Made by a program: the position numbers and the translations under genes. This document shows, in pieces, positions 40,952-53,582 of a stretch of 64,000 bases of DNA (position 1 is the stretch's first letter; every line of letters starts with the position of its first letter). This DNA comes from Lepidodermella squamata (lineage: Eukaryota > Gastrotricha). The notes beneath the pieces were generated by a model. It worked only from the letters and a program-made list of their open reading frames with translations, did not search any database and was not told the DNA's origin. The DNA is taken from the NCBI GenBank assembly GCA_047495785.1, contig JBLDXI010000015.1:4092001-4156000 (forward strand). Reading direction: 5' to 3'.

Positions 40952-42729
40952 TTTCGCTTCAAAAACCTAAAAATAAATTCAAAAGTTGAAACAATGATGA
41001 AAATATATGAAAATCAGAAAAATCCAAGCTAAATGAAACCAGCTAATCCGAATTCCGCATAAAATATCTCAAAATCTAGACGCTCTTAGTGCGAAAATAG
41101 TTTTCCTATATCTTCCTTTTCCTGTAATTTGATGAATCGCTCTCGAAGTGCAGTAAACATATTACAGGATTATATATTATTTTTATCGGTCAAAAATTGA
41201 TCGCCACGAGCGAAGAAATCAGTCTTTTGAAGGCCTAGGTATGGCTGATCTCTGATACGGAGTGTAATATAGGCACTGAAGGTGAGAGAAAACAGGGCTT
41301 GGATAAAGCTATATAGCAGCGAAATTACTACATAAATCAGCCTTATAATATTGTGTGTTATTGCGTGTTGTGTTCGAATTCGATCTCAGTTGAAAAGCTA
41401 TATAGTATTATAGTGTGCGATCTGTGATGCGGTTGGGGTGCTGCATAGAATATTAGAGGGAATATAGCTGCTTCTCTCTGCCACTGAAAATAAAAAGCAC
41501 AGACCGCGCGCGCTCATGGCATACACTTTTGCATCTTATAGTGTAAACAACATAAATAGTAATGACGACGGCTTTCATAGCCGCATGTGCGCCGTATAGA
41601 AATATTGGGCGCGTTTTTTACTCACGTTTCTGCGTGCTATGTATAGGCCTTAGTCACGCCGATAATAAGAGCCGGCGCTAACTATGTGATCATTTTTTAT
41701 TAGAAAGGCGCTGTGAACACTTAAATGCCTATACTATGCAAATATTAGCCGGTTTGCTAAAAAACGGCTGAATAGTTTGGTACACGTAAAAAAAATCACA
41801 AAAATATGCAAAACATCCTCTAATGTATGTATATGTTATCACAAGGGAATGAATATCCTAAATTTGAGACGCTAAGAAGAGGGCAGTTCAATGAAAAAGG
41901 AGTTGAGACAAAAGGCGCACTCCACAGCGTGCGTCTTCAAAAAAGGAAATGAAAGGGTAAAGGGGTCCTATTTCGCGGAAAATGGGTTTATCTAAACAAA
42001 GGTAATGATGGTGTGAAATTTTTTTATATTGGTCAAAGTTGGCATTTGCATATGAAAAATAGGAAAAAACGTGCAAAAAAGTTGAATGTGGAGGATTATC
42101 TTCAATCCTATCCTCGATCTTAAATGATAAAAAATGTCAAAAAAAAACGCGAGTAATCCCGCGTATATCACTACACAAGATACTAAAAATTGGTTCAAGG
42201 CCAACTACTTTACTAAGAAATCGATTTATGGTAATTTAATAAGAGAGGATTAGAATTCTTACAAACCCCTCAGTTTTGGGATTATCGGAACTTACCGATG
42301 ATAAAGGAATATAAATGCGATAGGATTGGAAATCGGCCCAAAGTTGATTTCAAAAGATTAGTTATTGGCATGTCATAAAAAATTTTTCAAAAGCCACTGG
42401 TTGATTTAGTTGGAAATTTAGGTTCGTGAAACATGAAGTATGTTCCTAGACCCTAGACGGGTCCGTTTTGCACGTCTTATAAGTGTCATTCTAAGATTAT
42501 CCGGGGTTCTCTGCTTCATTTAGAAGGATTTTTAATCCTATCGGATTGAGGAGAATTTCTCGTCCAAAGCCAAAAAGCGATTGATATAAGACCACGCTGT
42601 AGTATTTTATTAAAAATTGTAGGAATTGTTTCATTATTTATCAATTCAAATGATACAAAAGTTCATGAATTTACATAATTTCCGCGTGTTGAAGCTTCAA
42701 ATTGATTCGTTTATATCGGCGTTTCAATG
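40952..42729. other. Long intergenic region, no gene seen
   Basis: 1.8 kb of AT-rich DNA between two minus-strand genes. Short minus-strand frames at 41888-42204 have no features. Promoter elements of the 40951 gene should lie on its left side. Confidence 0.5.
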
Positions 42730-43176
42730 TCAGTCATACAGGAAGTAAAATAGAGATCCAGAGAAGATGAAACCCAGGACCAGCGCGACTAAGCTCAGCT
42801 CGATCGAGCGAATGTAGATTTTTCGAGGCGAATTGCGTCTGCAGGCGCAACAAGCAGCCGGCAAGGCGACGCAAATGCAGCCAAACAGCATGGAGAAAAT
42901 ACTGAGGATAATGGCACAAGTTCGCAGGTTACCCGTCTCCTTTTCTTCCTCGATGTGGCGATCTGGTTCGACGATTCTGACCACGGTTGTCCTTGGAGGC
43001 TGTTGCTGTTGGACTGAAGGGCCACTCGAATCAAGACTTGGGTACAGTGGTGGTTTTGGCTCGTTGCCAGCCGGGTGTTGATATTGGCCACTTGGATGCT
43101 CTTCATAGGGCGGAGCATTAGGCGGCGGCATGCTCCAACCAACCGGTGTTGCTTGTTGTTGCTGATAGTCTGACAT
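42730..43176 (-). CDS. CD225/dispanin-like two-pass membrane protein
   Basis: 148 aa from the Met of MSDYQQQQATP, chosen because the 23 in-frame residues before it are unlike any family N-terminus and an AG acceptor (TTAG) lies 8 bp before this ATG. The N-terminus is Pro/Gln-rich. The membrane unit reads AIILSIFSMLFGCICVALPA, loop CRRNSPRKIYIRSIE, then LSLVALVLGFIFSGSLFYFL. The protein ends right after the second hydrophobic segment. Confidence 0.76.
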   Translation of the reverse strand: MSDYQQQQATPVGWSMPPPNAPPYEEHPSGQYQHPAGNEPKPPLYPSLDSSGPSVQQQQPPRTTVVRIVEPDRHIEEEKETGNLRTCAIILSIFSMLFGCICVALPAACCACRRNSPRKIYIRSIELSLVALVLGFIFSGSLFYFLYD

Positions 43177-43581
43177 AATTTTGGCTAATTTAATTTTTAA
43201 GAAAAATGAAAAGAGAGCTCTGAATCGAGGTCGACACTTCGCCACATGTGATTCATTGGACGTAATTTTATCATAATTGTTGCGTCACCCTACCAATCGC
43301 ACAGAGAATTTCCAAATTTCGAGGAAAACCAGAGTTCTTTATTTTATAAAAATATTTGCTTTGTGATGCTTCCCTTCGATTTTCGTCACAACAAATTACA
43401 ATTATTTTCAGGCTTCTGTGGGAATTGAAAAACGACAAAATTATTTGTCAAATATATTTATTTTTTTTCGACAGGGATTTCAGCGATTGGAAGGTCTTCA
43501 ACACTCCCAGCAGCTGTAACAAAATTTAAAATCGATAAGACATTGATTTGGCAAGCAGACGATGAATATCGGTTCTGAAAC
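43177..43581. other. Intergenic region, no gene seen
   Basis: AT-rich spacer between the dispanin-like gene start and the 3' end of the ebony-like gene A. Confidence 0.5.
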
Positions 43582-46500
43582 CTAAAGGTCAAGGGTCATT
43601 GTCAAAATCGCGTAATCATCTGAAGCCGCGCTGTAAGGCCGCGTCCCATCTTCGAGTTGGAAATTTGACGCATGTAGTGAGTAGCGTTCTTTGTAGCCCA
43701 ATATGTCTCGTTCCATCGCCTGAAAATATTAGTTGCCATGTCAAGATCTTGAGCAAGTTTTTCCATTCAAAAACTCACCTGTGTTGCTAAGGACGCGTTT
43801 TTAGTTAGGATGACCTTGTAACCAGCCTGGCGAGCTCTTCGAATCAATTCGAGTTCAACTTCGAGAAAAATCGCACTAGCATCATTTTGATCAATATTCG
43901 GATCGACGTAGACCATTCGATACGACAAGACAACACCTCGAGGTAGTTTACCAGTGGCTTTATCAGCGTACTTCTCCAACAATTCGTTGTACACCGGGAG
44001 TTCAGCGGCTGATAGAAGGGCTCGAACAGCTTCGATGCCCTGCCATACATTAGGATCCGTCACGCGGTCAGTCGCGTCACAGCACAGAATGGCACCAGCC
44101 AGCGAACTGCCATTTGACCGCCGTTTGTCGAAGAAAGCGAAAGACAGCGAGCCGACGTTACGGTACAAAGGCCATTCGCCTGAAATTAAACGTTCAAAAC
44201 CGGAATTTTCGAATCAAATCCTTACCATATAACAATTTTGAAAATGCATTATTTGGAAGCTTCAGCAGTTTTCCGAGAGGACCAGTTACTGAAAACGAGT
44301 AATCGATGCGTTGTATCAAGTGATCCGTGTCGCTTTTCTTCAACGCCTCTAAATTTTGATACGCCAACCAGTCAATGACTGGCAACGGCTCCTTCCGGCG
44401 TTTCTTCACAGCCCGCTCATCCTCGTCATCTTGGGACGATTCGAACGAGTCGGCCAGTTTTTGGGCGAATTGCCGTAGACTAGTATTGGGTGTCAGCAGC
44501 ATCTCGGCCAGGGCGTTGACGAACCCGAGTCGGTGAAGCGTGACGATCGCCGAAATCACCGATAGCGAGTTGCCGCCCTGGTTGAAAAACGTCGCTTCCA
44601 TCACCACCTGGCTGGCATCTAGGCCTAGCGTCGACGCGGCAACAAGGCGGACCGCTTCCGTGGCAGAATTGACTAGATCGTCTTCGTTCAATTTGAACTG
44701 GTCGAGTAAGGAATTTGTATTTTCACACGATTTTATCAATGCCTCTTGCGCTAGTTTTTTCAGCCGTTGTTGGTCAGTTTTACCGGTATGCGCTTGCATA
44801 GGGAAAGTACCGATCGGGAGAGGTAGCAACAGTTCAGGGACTGCGTAATGCGGCAGTTTTTCAGCCAGTGACACGCGAACGTTATCAGGGCGCAGGCAGA
44901 ACGACGCTTCCGGCCATGTCTCGTAGAAACCAGCTAGGCGGAACGTTGCACTTGCTTGATGCTCGATGGCTACAACGCGGCATTTTGGGGGTTGAATGTT
45001 ATTGGCTAATTGAGGTGGCTTTTTTGCAACTATGTCACGGATGATTGCTTTCAGTGTATCCTCGACTTGAACTGTGCTAACGCGATTGCCGCGAATTTTC
45101 ACAAGCGAATCGCCTCGTCCACAATGAACTATTAAAGAAGGAAAAGATCAGTTATCAATTTCGAAGTCAAATGAAAATTTCTCATACCTAGTTCACCACC
45201 TGGGACAATTTTTCCCAAATCACCCATGCTGAGAAGTCGATTTCCGATACCGATTTCCGCCATTCCGGGCGGTTTTGTTGAAAACCGATCGATATGCCTG
45301 GAAGACTCGCCAGCAAAGCCGAGGCAGACATTCTCTCCTGATACGTAGATGTGTCCGACCTGTCCGATAGGGACCGGGATTGGCATGTCCTCGCGGCAAA
45401 CGAAAATACTTGTGTTGTACACTGCCTTGCCAATTGATAGGAAACCATCGAACGTTCTCGCGATGACGTCAGCTTCACTCGCGAATACAGCGGCTGTCAC
45501 GTCGCCGGTGACTTCAGTCGAGCCGTAGAAATTCGCGAGACGAGGTTGGCTAGCGCTGTTGGCCAGGGTTCGGAAGAAACGACGGGCGAGGTCGGATGGC
45601 AACGCCTCGCCGCTGCTCACCACGAGGCGTAATGAGGCGAGGTCCGTTGCGGCACTGGGCAGTTCCAGCATTGCGGATAGGAGAGACGGAACCAGGATCA
45701 GCCGAGTGACAGCGTGTTCTCGAATCGTGTCAGCCATCAACGCGGCCACGTTGTCGCTTGAAGTCGCCGAGCTGCGCCACGCCTGAGCATCGACTACGAC
45801 GAGGCGCTGTAGTCGAAGCACCGCCCCGAGAACTTCGGTATACGAGTCCACGAATAGCACATTAGTCTTCGCGAGGCAAACATCAGACGCATCAGGGGCA
45901 AAGGGCAACTCGGCCCACTGCCACCTGAGTCGGTTTAAAATATTTGCGTCAGTTAGACACACACCTTTCGGGACACCCGTGCTACCGCTTGTGTACAATA
46001 TCAAACTCGGTAGTTGCTCCAGAGCTCCGTTTTTGGTGTCATTCAATTCTCCATTTAGTTCGATGCGCCCGTTGAGATTAACGTTCAAACCGGCACTGTT
46101 GCAGTCTTCGTCGATCAAAATCTTTGGGCATTGGCGCGAGGCTATCAGTTTGGACAAACCAAAATCCTAAAAGCGAAAATTAATATAAAAAAATCCTCCT
46201 TAATACTTTGCAATTACTTTTTTTAAATGATACAATTTAAGCTGGTCAAAGCGACCGATTTTCTTTTTATGAAGCCTACTCACCGTTATAACTGCCTGAG
46301 CCTTAGAATGCTCGAGAATGAAGGCATGTTGATCTGCCGTCTGAACAGTATCGAGGGGTACAAAAGGCACTCGTAGAGCGTTCAGTGACAACAAGGCAGC
46401 AATTCTTGCGCAACCGGGTGGCAGCAAAACAGCGATTGGTTTACGAAGCGAACTTGCACCGGGAAGTGTCACTCGAACGAGGTCAATCAGTCGATTGACA

Positions 46501-46709
46501 CACGCGTCCAAATGCGCGTAGGTCAAGCGCCGGCCTGATGGTTCGACTATAGCTTCGAGTTGGTTAGCGAAATGTGAATTTTTTTGAAATTGGCGTTGAT
46601 ATTCGTTATATATTGTCGTAGTCGGGTTGTCTTCGAGCTCCTGAGGTTGAACTCGGGTGCCATCGATGACGCTGGGCATAACTACGCTCACCAGCTTGTC
46701 CTCGCCCAT
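43582..46709 (-). CDS. Ebony-like beta-alanyl-amine synthase, A-T-amine-selecting domains (copy A)
   Basis: Five exons on the minus strand: 46284-46709, 45188-46166, 44226-45128, 43779-44179, 43582-43719 (948 aa). An adenylation domain shows TSGSTGVPKGVCLTD (ATP loop), NFYGSTEVTGDVT, GDLG and KIRGNRV. A thiolation domain follows with GGNSLSV, whose Ser carries phosphopantetheine. The C-terminal domain resembles the amine-selecting GNAT-like domain of insect Ebony (LSYRM..FLEVELELIRRAR..TKNAS). Ebony activates beta-alanine and couples it to dopamine or histamine, inactivating transmitters or making pigment precursors. The substrate here is inferred. Exon lengths 426 and 138 match copy B, but A has one extra intron (44180-44225). 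A central tract of about 570 bp is nearly identical to B. Confidence 0.88.
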
Positions 46710-48016
46710 TTCAACCTCAGAAATGAAACGCCTAATACGAGAAAAATCTTGATATTATGACAAGGCTTGATATCCATTAAAAATTAACTGAACACCTTGG
46801 AAAATATTGCGGCCATGGAAGCAATTAAGTTTTTTATGCCTGGGGCCCGCTTGCTAGAATAAAGGCGGCTTATTCAAAAAAATCGATAAAGTCGCCTGCG
46901 GAAATTGTAACGAGTTAGAAAAATGCGGTCGCGGAACTTGAAAGAAACCTAGATCCTACACGCGGCGCTTTTAGATGCCTCCTGGTTTCACATGGGTATC
47001 GATTTTCGAAGAGAGTGTGAACTATATGGGAAGAGTATGATTTTCTGTGGCAACATGCCGGGCTTCATTTTTAATTCTGAGGATTGAAAAATTACTCGTT
47101 TACAAGCCTGAAGCTGAGAGATGATATAATGATCATATAAGCTGCCGAAAGGGATTCGACTATCAGTATACGCAATATTCACAGCTTTTTTCTCTAGGTT
47201 CACAGCAGCTGTAGAAAAAATGAGGAGAGAAAAAAACCCGAAAAACTCGCCGCTGTTTTTTTGCCAGTTGCAATGATGGATGAAAGCGCGCGATATTTTT
47301 CGGCCTCCCGTAAGCTATACAATATCAAAAATACTGATTACCGAAGCCCAGTTGTTAACCTAAAATCGCCGCAGTTTTTTTAGGTGTGCGCACATCACAA
47401 GCGGCACGAAAAAAACCGGCGTTTTTTTTACTTGGCTATTATAAATATTGAAGCGTATTGTTTTTTTTATAGCGCCTGGGAGGCACCTCAAACGGAATCG
47501 CAATTTTTGAGATAAACTGTGTATATATCCAAAATAGGGAGTACATGGCAATGTTTAATATTCGAAATTTCGTCGAAATTAGCTCACTCGAGAGCCGCAA
47601 CTACGTCGCTCTTATTATAAAGCAATAGCATATTACTTCATTACTTGACACACATATTATTATAAGTAAATGAAAGGCATCGATAGTGAAAAAAATTCGC
47701 TAAAATGTAAGCTACACCTGTGTTTCATATTATTGCAAGAATATCTAATCAATTTTAAGCATCTGTCTTTGATTGAAGCTTTCGTCACAAAACTCGCAGC
47801 TTCGCGTCAGTAGATCCGCTCTCCTGGACTATTATATGCTTGAAAACAGATTGAATCGATGTACTCAGCGAGTATCAGCTAGCAAAATTGATTCGAGTAA
47901 TGAATTCGCACGAAAGGAAGGAAATGAGGATTTCGCCTTTACGTTCATCTTAATACATCTATTTGACTCTTATCATTTATTCAAATTGTCAAAATCCTGC
48001 ACATCAGAATAATATT
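46710..48016. other. Intergenic region, no gene seen
   Basis: Contains poly-T runs near 47370-47470 and no supported frame. It must hold the promoter of copy A; no TATA box close to the ATG was seen. Confidence 0.45.
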
Positions 48017-48533
48017 TTAATTATCTGGGTCACGAAGGTAATAAACTGTGCATCTGCATTTGTAGCCAGCTAAAATAGAGAAAAATATAAGAATAATGTA
48101 AAAAATTGGCCTGAAAATTTCACAAACCTGGGCATAAAGTGGAATAGACGGTATTGCCACCCATTTCAAGGCACGTTCCATTCGCATTCATACCGACAAA
48201 TTTGATTAAATACCGCTGCTGGCAGGCGTAATTGCAGTTAGCAATAGCTACATCCAGCGCGTCTCGAGCACTTCCGTGAAAATTGGTGTTCGGAGCTAGC
48301 GTAGTTGTTGTAGTCGTCGTCGGGCGAGGATTCGAGCAAGTTTTGCTCTGCGCATTCCAGACCCAAGCGTCGCGGCAGTCGCATACCCCCATCGGAAGTA
48401 TAGGATTCGGCTTTCGGCAGTAAAGAGCTGGATGGCAGCTGGAGTCAAAGAAGCAATCGACGCCGAATAGCAACTCGCCCGCGGTAGTTAAATGAAAGGC
48501 ACCTAACAACAGGAGACCTGCGAGCCTGAGCAT
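48017..48533 (-). CDS. Small secreted cysteine-rich protein (EB-module-like)
   Basis: Two exons, 48128-48533 and 48017-48069 on the minus strand (152 aa), intron gtttgt..ttttag. Signal peptide MLRLAGLLLLGAFHLTTA. The first Cys-rich unit (CFFDSSC..ALYC....GVCDCR...C) resembles EB-type modules of nematode and arthropod secreted proteins. A Thr run (PTTTTTTTLAP) separates it from a second Cys-rich unit ending in CRC. It is encoded between the two ebony-like genes and has no visible link to them. A TATA-like box at about 48601-48608 lies about 70 bp upstream. Function unknown. Confidence 0.72.
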
Positions 48534-48600
48534 AATGCTGCGTGAAAGCAAGAAAATTTCGACAAAGTAAGTCAAAGTTTACGGGCGTGTTCCTACACAA

Positions 48601-48608
48601 TTATAAAG
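48601..48608 (-). promoter_or_regulatory. TATA box for the secreted Cys-rich gene
   Basis: CTTTATAA on the minus strand, about 70 bp upstream of the ATG at 48533. Confidence 0.35.
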
Positions 48609-48763
48609 TGCGCAAATAAAGCTTTTTTTATTGTCGGTGCTCGCCATTTTTTCCGCAACAGTAAAGCATTCAGCTATAGGCTTTGTAAACAAGAAATTAC
48701 AAAAACAAACAAAGGCATGAATAGATTCTTTTTATTTTAATAAAGCTAATATAGGATCAAAGG

Positions 48764-51691
48764 CTACAGGTCTAAAGTCATCGTAACCATGGCGTAGTCT
48801 TCAGGGGCATGGGAATAAGGTCGAGTACCGTCTGGAAGGACCAATTGGCAAGCATATACTGCGTTGCGCTCCTTGAACCCCAGCAAATCTCGTTCCAAAG
48901 TCTTATTAAAAATGAATGAAAAAAAACCAAGTTATTTTTGATAAATTAAAAGTTACCAGGGTTGCAGGTGAGGCATTTTTTGTCACGATTGTTTTAAAGC
49001 CGGCTTTTTTCGCCCGGCGAATTAGCTCGAATTCAAGCTCGAGAAACACCGATGAAGCGTCATTTTCCGGAATTTCCGACTCAACGTACAACATTCTATA
49101 CGACAAAACAGCCCCGAGTGGCAATTTCCCATCAGGTGAACCATATTGCTGGTACAATTCCTTGTGAACTGGAGCTTCAGTTGCATGTGAAAACGCGGCG
49201 ATAGCTTCTAAGCCGGCCCAGAAACTGGTATCAGGATTTTTTACCGCCAAATCAGTGCATAAAATTGCGCCAACTATCGCATCAGGCTGGCCGTTTTTAC
49301 GCTCATCAACGGCGACGAACGATAAATCGCCGGCTTTGGCGAAGAACGGCCAGTCGCCAACAATTGGGCGGTAATAAGCGTCGCTTGGTAATCGGAGTAA
49401 TTTACCAGCAATGGGCCCTAGAACCGAAAAGGAATAGCCCATCCGTTTTTGCACATAATGAGTCTCAGCATCTGACAACTCAGTTAAATTTCGGAAATTC
49501 AACCATCCAGGCCGCTCTTTAACTGAATCTGAGGTCGAAACGGCTAGCTGGTTGGAAACCTGTTCCAGCGATTTATTCGCCAGTAATAAATCGGCTGTTG
49601 CATTTGGAAAGCCAAGCTTGTTCAGAGCGAGGACTGCAGCGATGACTGACAATGAATTTCCGCCTAAATGGAAAAAAGTCGCATCCATAACGACTTGTTC
49701 GATTTCCAGGCCGAGAGTTGACGCTGTTACCAGTTTCACAGCTTCTTTCGCTGATTTTAAAACGTCTTTATCGTCGAATTTGTATTCACTGATAAGCCTA
49801 TCGATCTCAACGTTGCATTTCTCGAAATTGCGCTCGGCTAATTTTTTAAGGGCGATTTGATCAATTTTTCCGGTGTGAGCCTGAAGCGGGAAAGTTCCGA
49901 TCGGCATTGAGCTAAGAATTTCCGGCAGGGCGAATGGAGGCAGGTGTTCAGATAGAGATTTCCTAACGTTGTCTTGACGAAGACATACAGCTGCTTCAGG
50001 CCAAGATTCGTAAAAAGCAGCCAGTCGAAAGGTTGCTTTGTGTTCGACAGCGACTACGGCACATTTCGGTGTCTGACGTGAATTCGCGATTGGTGGCGAT
50101 TTTTCGAAAACGGCTCGAAGCACAGATTTTAGAGCGTCTTGAACTTGGATCGTACTGACGCGATTTCCTCGAATTTTCACCAAGCTGTCCCCTCTGCCGC
50201 AATAAACTTGAAACAAATTCGTAATAAAATTATAAGATGAACTTGATTAAAAGTTTATACCCAATTCTCCCCCATTCATGATTTTGCCAAGATCGCCCAT
50301 ACTTAATAGTCTATTACCATATCCGACATTAGCCAAGCTGGGTAATTTTACGGAGAATCGGTCGATTTGCCGTCTTGCCTCGCCGGCATAGCCTTGGCAC
50401 ACGTTGTCACCTGAAACGTAGATATGGCCAATTTGTCCGATTGGAACAGGAATGGGTAGATCTTCCTGGCAGACATAGATACTTGTGTTGTAAACGGGCC
50501 GACCCATCGAAACGAAGCCGTCGAACGTTCTCGCGATGACGTCAGCTTCACTCGCGAAAACAGCGGCTGTTACGTCGCCGGTGACTTCAGTCGAGCCGTA
50601 GAAATTCGCGAGACGAGGTTGGCTAGCGCTGTTGGCCAGGGTTCGGAAGAAACGACGGGCGAGGTCGGATGGCAACGCCTCGCCGCTGCTCACCACGAGG
50701 CGTAATGAGGCGAGGTCCGTTGAGGCACTGGGCAGTTCCAGCATTGCGGATAGGAGAGAAGGAACCAGGATCAGCCGGGTGACAGCGTGTTCTCGAATCG
50801 TGTCGGCCATCAACGCGGCCACGTTGTCGCTTGATGTTGCCGAGCTGCGCCACGCCTGTGCGTCGACTACGACGAGGCGCTGTAGTCGAAGCACCGCCCC
50901 GAGAACTTCGGTATACGAGTCCACGAACAGCACATTAGTCTTCGCGAGGCAAACATCAGACGCGTCCGGGGCAAAGGGCAACTCGGCCCACTGCCACCTG
51001 AGTCGGTTCAGGATATTTGCGTCAGTCAGACACACGCCTTTCGGGACACCCGTGCTACCACTTGTGTAAAGAATCAAGCAAACTCGATCGGTGTTTTCAG
51101 GTCCAGTAATCTCATCAGTATCGGAATTTTGATCGCTTTTCGATAAATCATCGTCATTTACCAGTATTGTTGGCGCAATTCCAGCGGGGATCATTTCCAA
51201 GTGACCATTATCCTAGAAATGTCCAGAAATTCACTTTTAATCTACCAAGCTTGCGTTTATTTTACCGTAATCACTGCCTGTGCTTTTGAATGGCCGATAA
51301 TGTAACGCCGCTGCTCGTTGGTTTGAACACAATCTAGCGGAACAAAAGGTACTCCAAGGGCGTTCAAGGCAAGTAAAACTGCTATCCTGCTGGCGCTCGG
51401 AGGCAACAGCACCGCTGCCGGCAAACTGTCTCCGTTATTCGCATTTTTGACGGTGAGTTCCAACTTTAGTTTCGATACAAGTCTTCCGATGTAGCTGTTG
51501 AGTTGGGAATAGCTAATAGCTTGCCCTTTTGGCAAAATTATGGTGGATGATGATGTTCGATTTCTGGCGACTTGACGTTGAAATTCTTGGAAAATTGTCT
51601 TTGCCGGTTCAGCTTCGAGGCGGGTCGGGTTGAATAAAATGCCGTCGGATACGCTAGGAATTTTCATCGAGTATGTTCCGTTCGAAGCCAT
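48764..51691 (-). CDS. Ebony-like beta-alanyl-amine synthase, A-T-amine-selecting domains (copy B)
   Basis: Four exons on the minus strand: 51266-51691, 50261-51212, 48957-50206, 48764-48901 (921 aa). The same domain order as copy A: adenylation (YTSGSTGVPKGVCLTD, NFYGSTEVTGDVT, SMGDLGKI, GRGDSLVKIRGN), thiolation (HLGGNSLSVIAA) and a C-terminal amine-selecting-like domain (LSYRMLYVESEIPENDAS..FLELEFELIRRAKKAG). The protein ends MVTMTLDL like copy A (ILTMTLDL). Outside a central near-identical tract the two proteins have diverged widely, so they are old duplicates homogenised by gene conversion in the adenylation core. Likely cytosolic; it needs a phosphopantetheinyl transferase for activity (family knowledge). 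Confidence 0.88.
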
Positions 51692-52498
51692 TCTCGGCGA
51701 AAAAAAATCGTGTAATAGCCGGCGAGCGCGTACTATTTGATATATATAATGTACCTTGCGAGGAGTTATTTATTTTCACGACGTGTTGCCTGCTTATCAT
51801 AGGTAGCGCCCGTTCACCCATATAGCAGCGCAACTTCCTTGCGTCTGTTTTTCATTTACGCCGGCGCTTCTTCATCTTGCGTCCATAATAATAGGAACAA
51901 TCAGATAACAACTCGATACTTATCTATGTAGCCGGAAGACTCAATAATCTGGAAGAGAAATTATCTTAGGTCGATGAGCGGTAAAAAGTGTTAAGCTGGT
52001 TGGTGCGGGACCAATTATCATTCAAATCATTTAAATAAAATTCAACATATTAAATCGAAAATTGTCATTGTTTGTAACATTTAATTCTTTTCAATTTGGT
52101 ATTTCCATTCATTCATTGATTCACAATTTTGCATAGTCATCTTCTTCGTCGGCTGGGTCATGGCGCAGCAGCCTGAATCTAGGTCATCAGCCTCTCATTA
52201 GCGATAGACAGTCGTTTAATACGACGCACAAAAGCTGAACCTAACCACCTTAATAAAAATATAATCGCGTGATGATGACGTTCGTTTTTGCGACTTGGCA
52301 CGACGAACAAAAACGGCACGCGTCTATTTGCAATTGCTTGCGATAAAAGCAACAACAATCTTCGAAACTAATGCGTTTTCTCAGTTGATTATTGATTGAT
52401 TTTTTTGTGCTCAGATTCAAATCTTGCAAGAGTCTTTGACATCCATATTGGCTATTAAGCTTTTCTTATTGTTCAGAATAATTTTTATGGCATGAAAA
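51692..52498. other. Intergenic region between divergent genes
   Basis: Holds TATATATAAT at 51741-51750 (a likely TATA box for copy B) and an AG acceptor at about 52477, just before the dispanin-like gene. Two very short upstream ATG frames precede the 52499 start. Confidence 0.5.
51741..51750 (-). promoter_or_regulatory. TATA box for ebony-like copy B
   Basis: ATTATATATA on the minus strand, about 50 bp upstream of the ATG at 51691. Confidence 0.4.
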
Positions 52499-53032
52499 AT
52501 GTCGAATGGTAAAGATGAACACCGAAGAGATCAAGGCAGCGGTACGATTTCACCTAAACCATTCGCATCACCATCGCCAGCGCCGTCGAAGCTGTTGAGT
52601 GAGGGTAGTATCGATTTACTTCAGAATTCGGACGGCTCGATCGGACCTCTGCCTCACATGCGCAGTTCAAGGCAGCATTTAGGAGAGCGGTTGGTTGACC
52701 AGACAGCCATCCAGCGAACTGTGAGCCAAACTGTGTTCAAGCCGATTTCGAGGCGATGTCGAGATAGCAGCTGTCGATCAGCCTCTGCCTTCCTGCCGAG
52801 CATTCTTGAAGCGAGACTGGCTAAACTGAGAAAATGGGCCCGAATAATTTCAATCATTGCCCTCATCTCCGGCTGTATTTTCGTGTCGATTCCAGCCGTC
52901 GTGTTAGCCTGGAGGAAAACTTCGACCATACAGAACTGCAAACGCTCGATCAAACTAAGTGTCACCGCTGTCATTATTCAAAACGTGTTCTTGCTGGTTT
53001 CTTTTGTGATATTCGTCGCACTGTGGAGATAA
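52499..53032 (+). CDS. CD225/dispanin-like two-pass membrane protein
   Basis: 177 aa with a long polar Ser/Pro/Arg-rich N-terminus (about 1-110). The membrane unit is ARIISIIALISGCIFVSIPA, loop AWRKTSTIQNCKRSIK, then LSVTAVIIQNVFLLVSFVIFVAL. It has the family pattern, but only one cysteine remains in the first segment. Two tiny ATG frames between the 5' acceptor (about 52477) and the start might reduce translation. Confidence 0.74.
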   Translation: MSNGKDEHRRDQGSGTISPKPFASPSPAPSKLLSEGSIDLLQNSDGSIGPLPHMRSSRQHLGERLVDQTAIQRTVSQTVFKPISRRCRDSSCRSASAFLPSILEARLAKLRKWARIISIIALISGCIFVSIPAVVLAWRKTSTIQNCKRSIKLSVTAVIIQNVFLLVSFVIFVALWR

Positions 53033-53532
53033 ATTCTTGAAGGAAAAATTTTGAATTTCATAGACATTTTTAGAAGAGACGATCGATCTGGTTGCCTGAT
53101 TTTTCAGTTCGATTTTTAATCATTTTCGGTTTAATTTAGGTATTTTTCTCACAACTACTTCGAAGCTTTTTTTGCGCAGAAAACGTTAGGTGATGAGGTG
53201 TCCTGTGTTTTATTACCTGGGAATTGGGTCACTCGATTGCGCACACACACGCGAGCAACGCGTGGCTCGATTTTCTGCGTTCCCACGCTCGTACAGAAGC
53301 TCAACAGAACAAGACAAGGTACTTTATCATTTGGTATTTACTTCGATGCGCTCAGAATGAAATTGCTCAAGGTCATAAAATTTATTTTCCTATTTTTTTG
53401 AGAAAAAATTAAAAATGTCAATTTAATTTTGCCGATAACGAATTAGTTAGCAAATTGCTTATGGTCTTAAATACCTATAGCTATATTTTTTTATCAAGTG
53501 AAACATGCTTCTGTTTCGAATTTTTATTTTAG
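53033..53532. other. Intergenic region, likely promoter region of the operon-like array
   Basis: About 500 bp without a gene before the first acceptor at 53532. No clear TATA box. Confidence 0.45.
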
Positions 53533-53582
53533 ACAACGAACTGGACGAATTCATAGAGTTTGCCGTTGTATCAAATTGAAAA

